From NCBI RefSeq assembly GCF_003634635.1, contig NZ_RBJB01000008.1, positions 30,294 through 94,293 on the forward strand: 64,000 nucleotides of DNA, given 5' to 3'. This document shows positions 62,383-64,000 of this stretch, in pieces (position 1 is the first letter of the stretch; every line of letters begins with the position of its first letter). This DNA is from Marinobacter nauticus. Lineage in GTDB: Bacteria > Pseudomonadota > Gammaproteobacteria > Pseudomonadales > Oleiphilaceae. The notes below the pieces were generated by a model, which was not told where the DNA came from, did no database searches, and worked only from the letters and a program-made list of their open reading frames with translations. The translations under genes and the position numbers were made by a program.

Positions 62383-62402
62383 TACTGTTTATATATACAG
62401 TA
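62383..62402 (-). promoter_or_regulatory. LexA (SOS) box controlling imuA-imuB-dnaE2
   Basis: TACTGTTTATATATACAGTA matches the gammaproteobacterial consensus CTGT-N8-ACAG exactly and differs from the E. coli ideal 20-mer at one base. Located between imuA (start 62368) and the divergent dehydratase gene (62496). Strong call from sequence alone. Confidence 0.92.
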
Positions 62403-62495
62403 TTCGGAAAAAGGGTCGATTTCAACTGCCGGGTTGATAAACGACGGGTGGGCACCCACGATGTGGTTGAAGCCACAAATATAGTGGAGGACGCT

Positions 62496-62834
62496 ATGTC
62501 GAATCTTGGCCAGCAAAGCTGCAGCGCCTGCAGTGCCGATGCACCCCAGGTCACGGATGCTGAAAAGCAGACCCTGTTGAAAGACGTGCCTGAATGGCAG
62601 TTGATCGTTCAGGATGGGGAAGAGCAGTTACAGCGGGTGTTTACCTTCAAAAACTTTGTCCAGGCCCAGGCCTTTACCAACAAAGTGGCGGACCTGGCGG
62701 AAGAAGAAGGCCACCACCCCGCGATACTGTTGGAATGGGGGAAAGCCACCGTACGCTGGTGGACCCATAAAATCGGAGGCCTGCACAAAAACGATTTCAT
62801 CATGGCCGCCAGAACCGACGAACTTTACCCATAA
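62496..62834 (+). CDS. phhB: Pterin-4-alpha-carbinolamine dehydratase
   Basis: Recycles the pterin cofactor after aromatic hydroxylation. It is also seen as a stand-alone gene. 112 residues, with TGGAGG at the ribosome-binding site. The catalytic motif [23 protein letters not shown] contains the conserved His-His and His near the end, and VPEWQL is at the N-terminal part. No phenylalanine hydroxylase gene is nearby. Confidence 0.94.
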   Translation: MSNLGQQSCSACSADAPQVTDAEKQTLLKDVPEWQLIVQDGEEQLQRVFTFKNFVQAQAFTNKVADLAEEEGHHPAILLEWGKATVRWWTHKIGGLHKNDFIMAARTDELYP

Positions 62835-62866
62835 TCGCTTCAAACAGACCGGAAACAGGAAGTGCC

Positions 62867-63142
62867 ATGGACGAACAATCAATGGACAACCCGCTTACCC
62901 TGAAACTTGGCCACGAAGAGCTGATCATCCGGCGCCGCTACGAGATGATCAGCATCATCAATGATTTCTTCATCGCCATCTGGTTTCTGGTGGGGAGCAT
63001 ACTCTTCCTGTTTCCGAAGCATGAGACCGCCGCAATCTGGCTGTTTATTATCGGCAGCTTCCAGTTCCTGGTAAGGCCCACCATCCGCCTGATCAGCCAC
63101 ATTCATATCCGCCGAATACCAGCGAGTAACTGGGAATCCTAA
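62867..63142 (+). CDS. YrhK family small membrane protein
   Basis: 91 residues with two predicted membrane helices (about 29-47 and 55-75). LGHEELIIRRRYEMISIINDFFIAIWFLVGS and FLVRPTIRLISHIHIRRI match YrhK-like proteins, function unknown. AGGAAG precedes the ATG. It converges with the integrase remnant, overlapping by 4 bp. Confidence 0.8.
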   Translation: MDEQSMDNPLTLKLGHEELIIRRRYEMISIINDFFIAIWFLVGSILFLFPKHETAAIWLFIIGSFQFLVRPTIRLISHIHIRRIPASNWES

Positions 63143-63786
63143 ACGGCCTGGTCAATCGGGCTGCGGACTCCAAAGCCGCCTTTCTGCACAACGTGGGTGT
63201 AGATCTCCGTTGTGCGCACGTCTGAGTGCCCGAGTAATTTCTGAATGGTTCGCAAATCGTAGCCCGATTCCATAAATCTGCCTCTCCCTTCGCGAACGAT
63301 TAACTGCTGCATGCCGAAATCGACGTCTTTGACACGTAAGCGAAGAGCTTCGTTAATCCTCAGGCCGGCACCGTAGATCAGCATGGCCACCAGCTTGAAT
63401 TCTCCCTTTAGGTTATCAATTACCCGCCTGGCCTCGTCCGGGCTGAACACAACCGGAATCCTCTTGGGCTTTTTTGCCGCTTCATACTCCAGGTTTTCCA
63501 ATGGTGTGCCCAGAAACTCCCGATAAAGAAATATCAAAGCATTCAAAGCGACACGCTGAGTAGCCACGCTGACATTCGCCTGCAGAACCAGATGGGAAAG
63601 AAAAGCTTCAACCTCCGCTGTACCCATAGACTCCGGGTGTTTTCGACCATGGAAGCGGATAAAGCGCTTGATCCAGAACACATAGGTTTTCTCGGTTTTG
63701 TAAGCGAGACCGCGAAGTCGGATAAAATTTCTGAGCCGATCCAGAAAGCGTGTGGATTGCGGAGAAATCGGGCAGCGGATGTCCAT
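63139..63786 (-). pseudogene. intI: Integron integrase with an internal in-frame deletion, probably inactive
   Basis: 215 residues, against about 320-340 for IntI. The N-terminal SAM-like domain is intact (LRNFIRLRGLAYKTEKTYVFWIKRFI). The first catalytic Arg is Arg143 (GLRINE), then VKDVDFGMQQLIVREGRG. The sequence then jumps at residues 167-172 to FMESGYDLRTIQKLLGHSDVRTTEIYTHV, with His187, Tyr196 and GVRSPID. In IntI1 the Arg146-His303 distance is 157; here Arg143-His187 is 44, so about 113 residues are missing, with catalytic Lys, H-x2-R and the IntI-specific insert. The frame is preserved and AAGGAG precedes the start, so a short protein may still be made. Confidence 0.87.
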
Positions 63787-63804
63787 ATCCTGGCTCCTTA
63801 ATGA

Positions 63805-63824
63805 TTATGTATAAATATACAGTA
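63805..63824 (-). promoter_or_regulatory. LexA-like box in the integrase promoter
   Basis: On the minus strand TACTGTATATTTATACATAA, 17 of 20 matching the E. coli ideal. One half-site, CTGT, is perfect; the other is ACAT in place of ACAG. It ends 18 bp before the integrase start. LexA control is typical of integron integrases, and here one half is weakened. Confidence 0.72.
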
Positions 63825-63860
63825 TTTAATTTTCCGGAATTGTCAATCAAGTATCCAGAA

Positions 63861-63873
63861 GCGGAGTTATACG
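63861..63873 (+). other. Candidate integron attI or cassette boundary 1
   Basis: GCGGAGTTATACG, upstream of the integrase on the side where attI is expected. Contains a GTT-type crossover triplet (G^TT), although GTTATAC departs from GTTRRRY at one base. An identical copy begins 93 bp away. Confidence 0.5.
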
Positions 63874-63953
63874 AACGCGTTCGCAAAACTCCGGGAAACC
63901 AGGGCGAAATGTTGCTAACCTTCTGATAAGTTTGAAAAGGAATATCGGGGCGT

Positions 63954-63966
63954 GCGGAGTTATACG
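63954..63966 (+). other. Candidate integron cassette boundary 2
   Basis: Second exact GCGGAGTTATACG. If both are recombination junctions, the 93 bp between them would be a tiny cassette without a gene or a duplicated attI portion. I could not find a convincing attC left half in it. Confidence 0.45.
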
Positions 63967-64000
63967 CCCCCAATCTGGAGCAGGGGTGGCTCGAACACGG

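Noticed and set aside
62352..62495. Longer N-terminus for the pterin dehydratase from 62352.
   Set aside because: The extension crosses the LexA box and the divergent imuA promoter. ATG 62496 has TGGAGG upstream and gives the family's normal length.
63608..63973. A 121-codon minus-strand frame over the attI region, ending inside the integrase gene.
   Set aside because: It is out of frame with the integrase, contains the candidate recombination sites, and has no ribosome-binding site or recognisable domain.

Overview
The window is a chromosomal segment of a marine gammaproteobacterium, most probably Marinobacter or a close relative. The evidence is gene content and order rather than a search: pyrG-kdsA-eno-ftsB-ispDF-truD-surE-pcm-nlpD-rpoS, metG-rnfABCDGE-nth, alaS-lysC-csrA-tRNA(Ser)-tRNA(Arg), an oadGAB sodium-pump operon, and proteins of Pseudomonas/Marinobacter style throughout. 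Genes are densely packed, and almost everything up to about 62.3 kb is conserved core genome.

Layout. 1-11 kb: CTP synthase end, KDO synthesis, enolase, FtsB, two MEP-pathway enzymes, TruD, SurE, Pcm, a DUF368 undecaprenyl-phosphate translocase candidate, NlpD, RpoS and a secreted chalcone-isomerase-fold protein, mostly on the plus strand. 11-19.3 kb: metG-rnfABCDGE-nth on the minus strand. 19.4-25.9 kb: apbC, dcd, a DUF416 protein, avtA, then DUF3108, purN and purM on the minus strand. 26-37 kb: DUF2066, a CDP-alcohol phosphatidyltransferase, hda, an orphan ParA, YqcC, nadC (minus), DUF1631, ampDE and a chemoreceptor behind a sigma-28 promoter. 37-46.4 kb: cobalamin adenosyltransferase, PanE-like reductase, valS, holC and pepA (minus), facing lptFG, then an RDD membrane protein (minus). 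46.5-57 kb: alaS, lysC, csrA, three tRNAs, DUF2058 (minus), dbpA and oadGAB. 57.1-62.4 kb: the SOS mutasome imuA-imuB-dnaE2 (minus) with a near-perfect LexA box. 62.5-64 kb: pterin dehydratase, a YrhK protein, then a degenerate integron integrase with its own LexA-like box and repeated GCGGAGTTATACG boundaries running off the right edge.

Two things are not ordinary core genome. First, three intergenic copies (1130-1323, 3171-3278, 20636-20743) of a structured element: a core of about 54-58 nt, 53 of 58 identical between the two short copies, with two small internal hairpins, closed by outer stems of 25-30 bp. The stem sequences are unrelated between copies, yet each pair of arms is self-complementary. 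I do not recognise this family. Second, the right edge looks like the head of a chromosomal integron whose integrase has lost about 113 residues in frame, including the H-x2-R catalytic pair, beside an intact SOS mutasome.

Limits: all calls come from reading the sequence. No alignments, covariance models or database searches were run. Start codons were chosen from Shine-Dalgarno sequences, overlaps and family N-termini.
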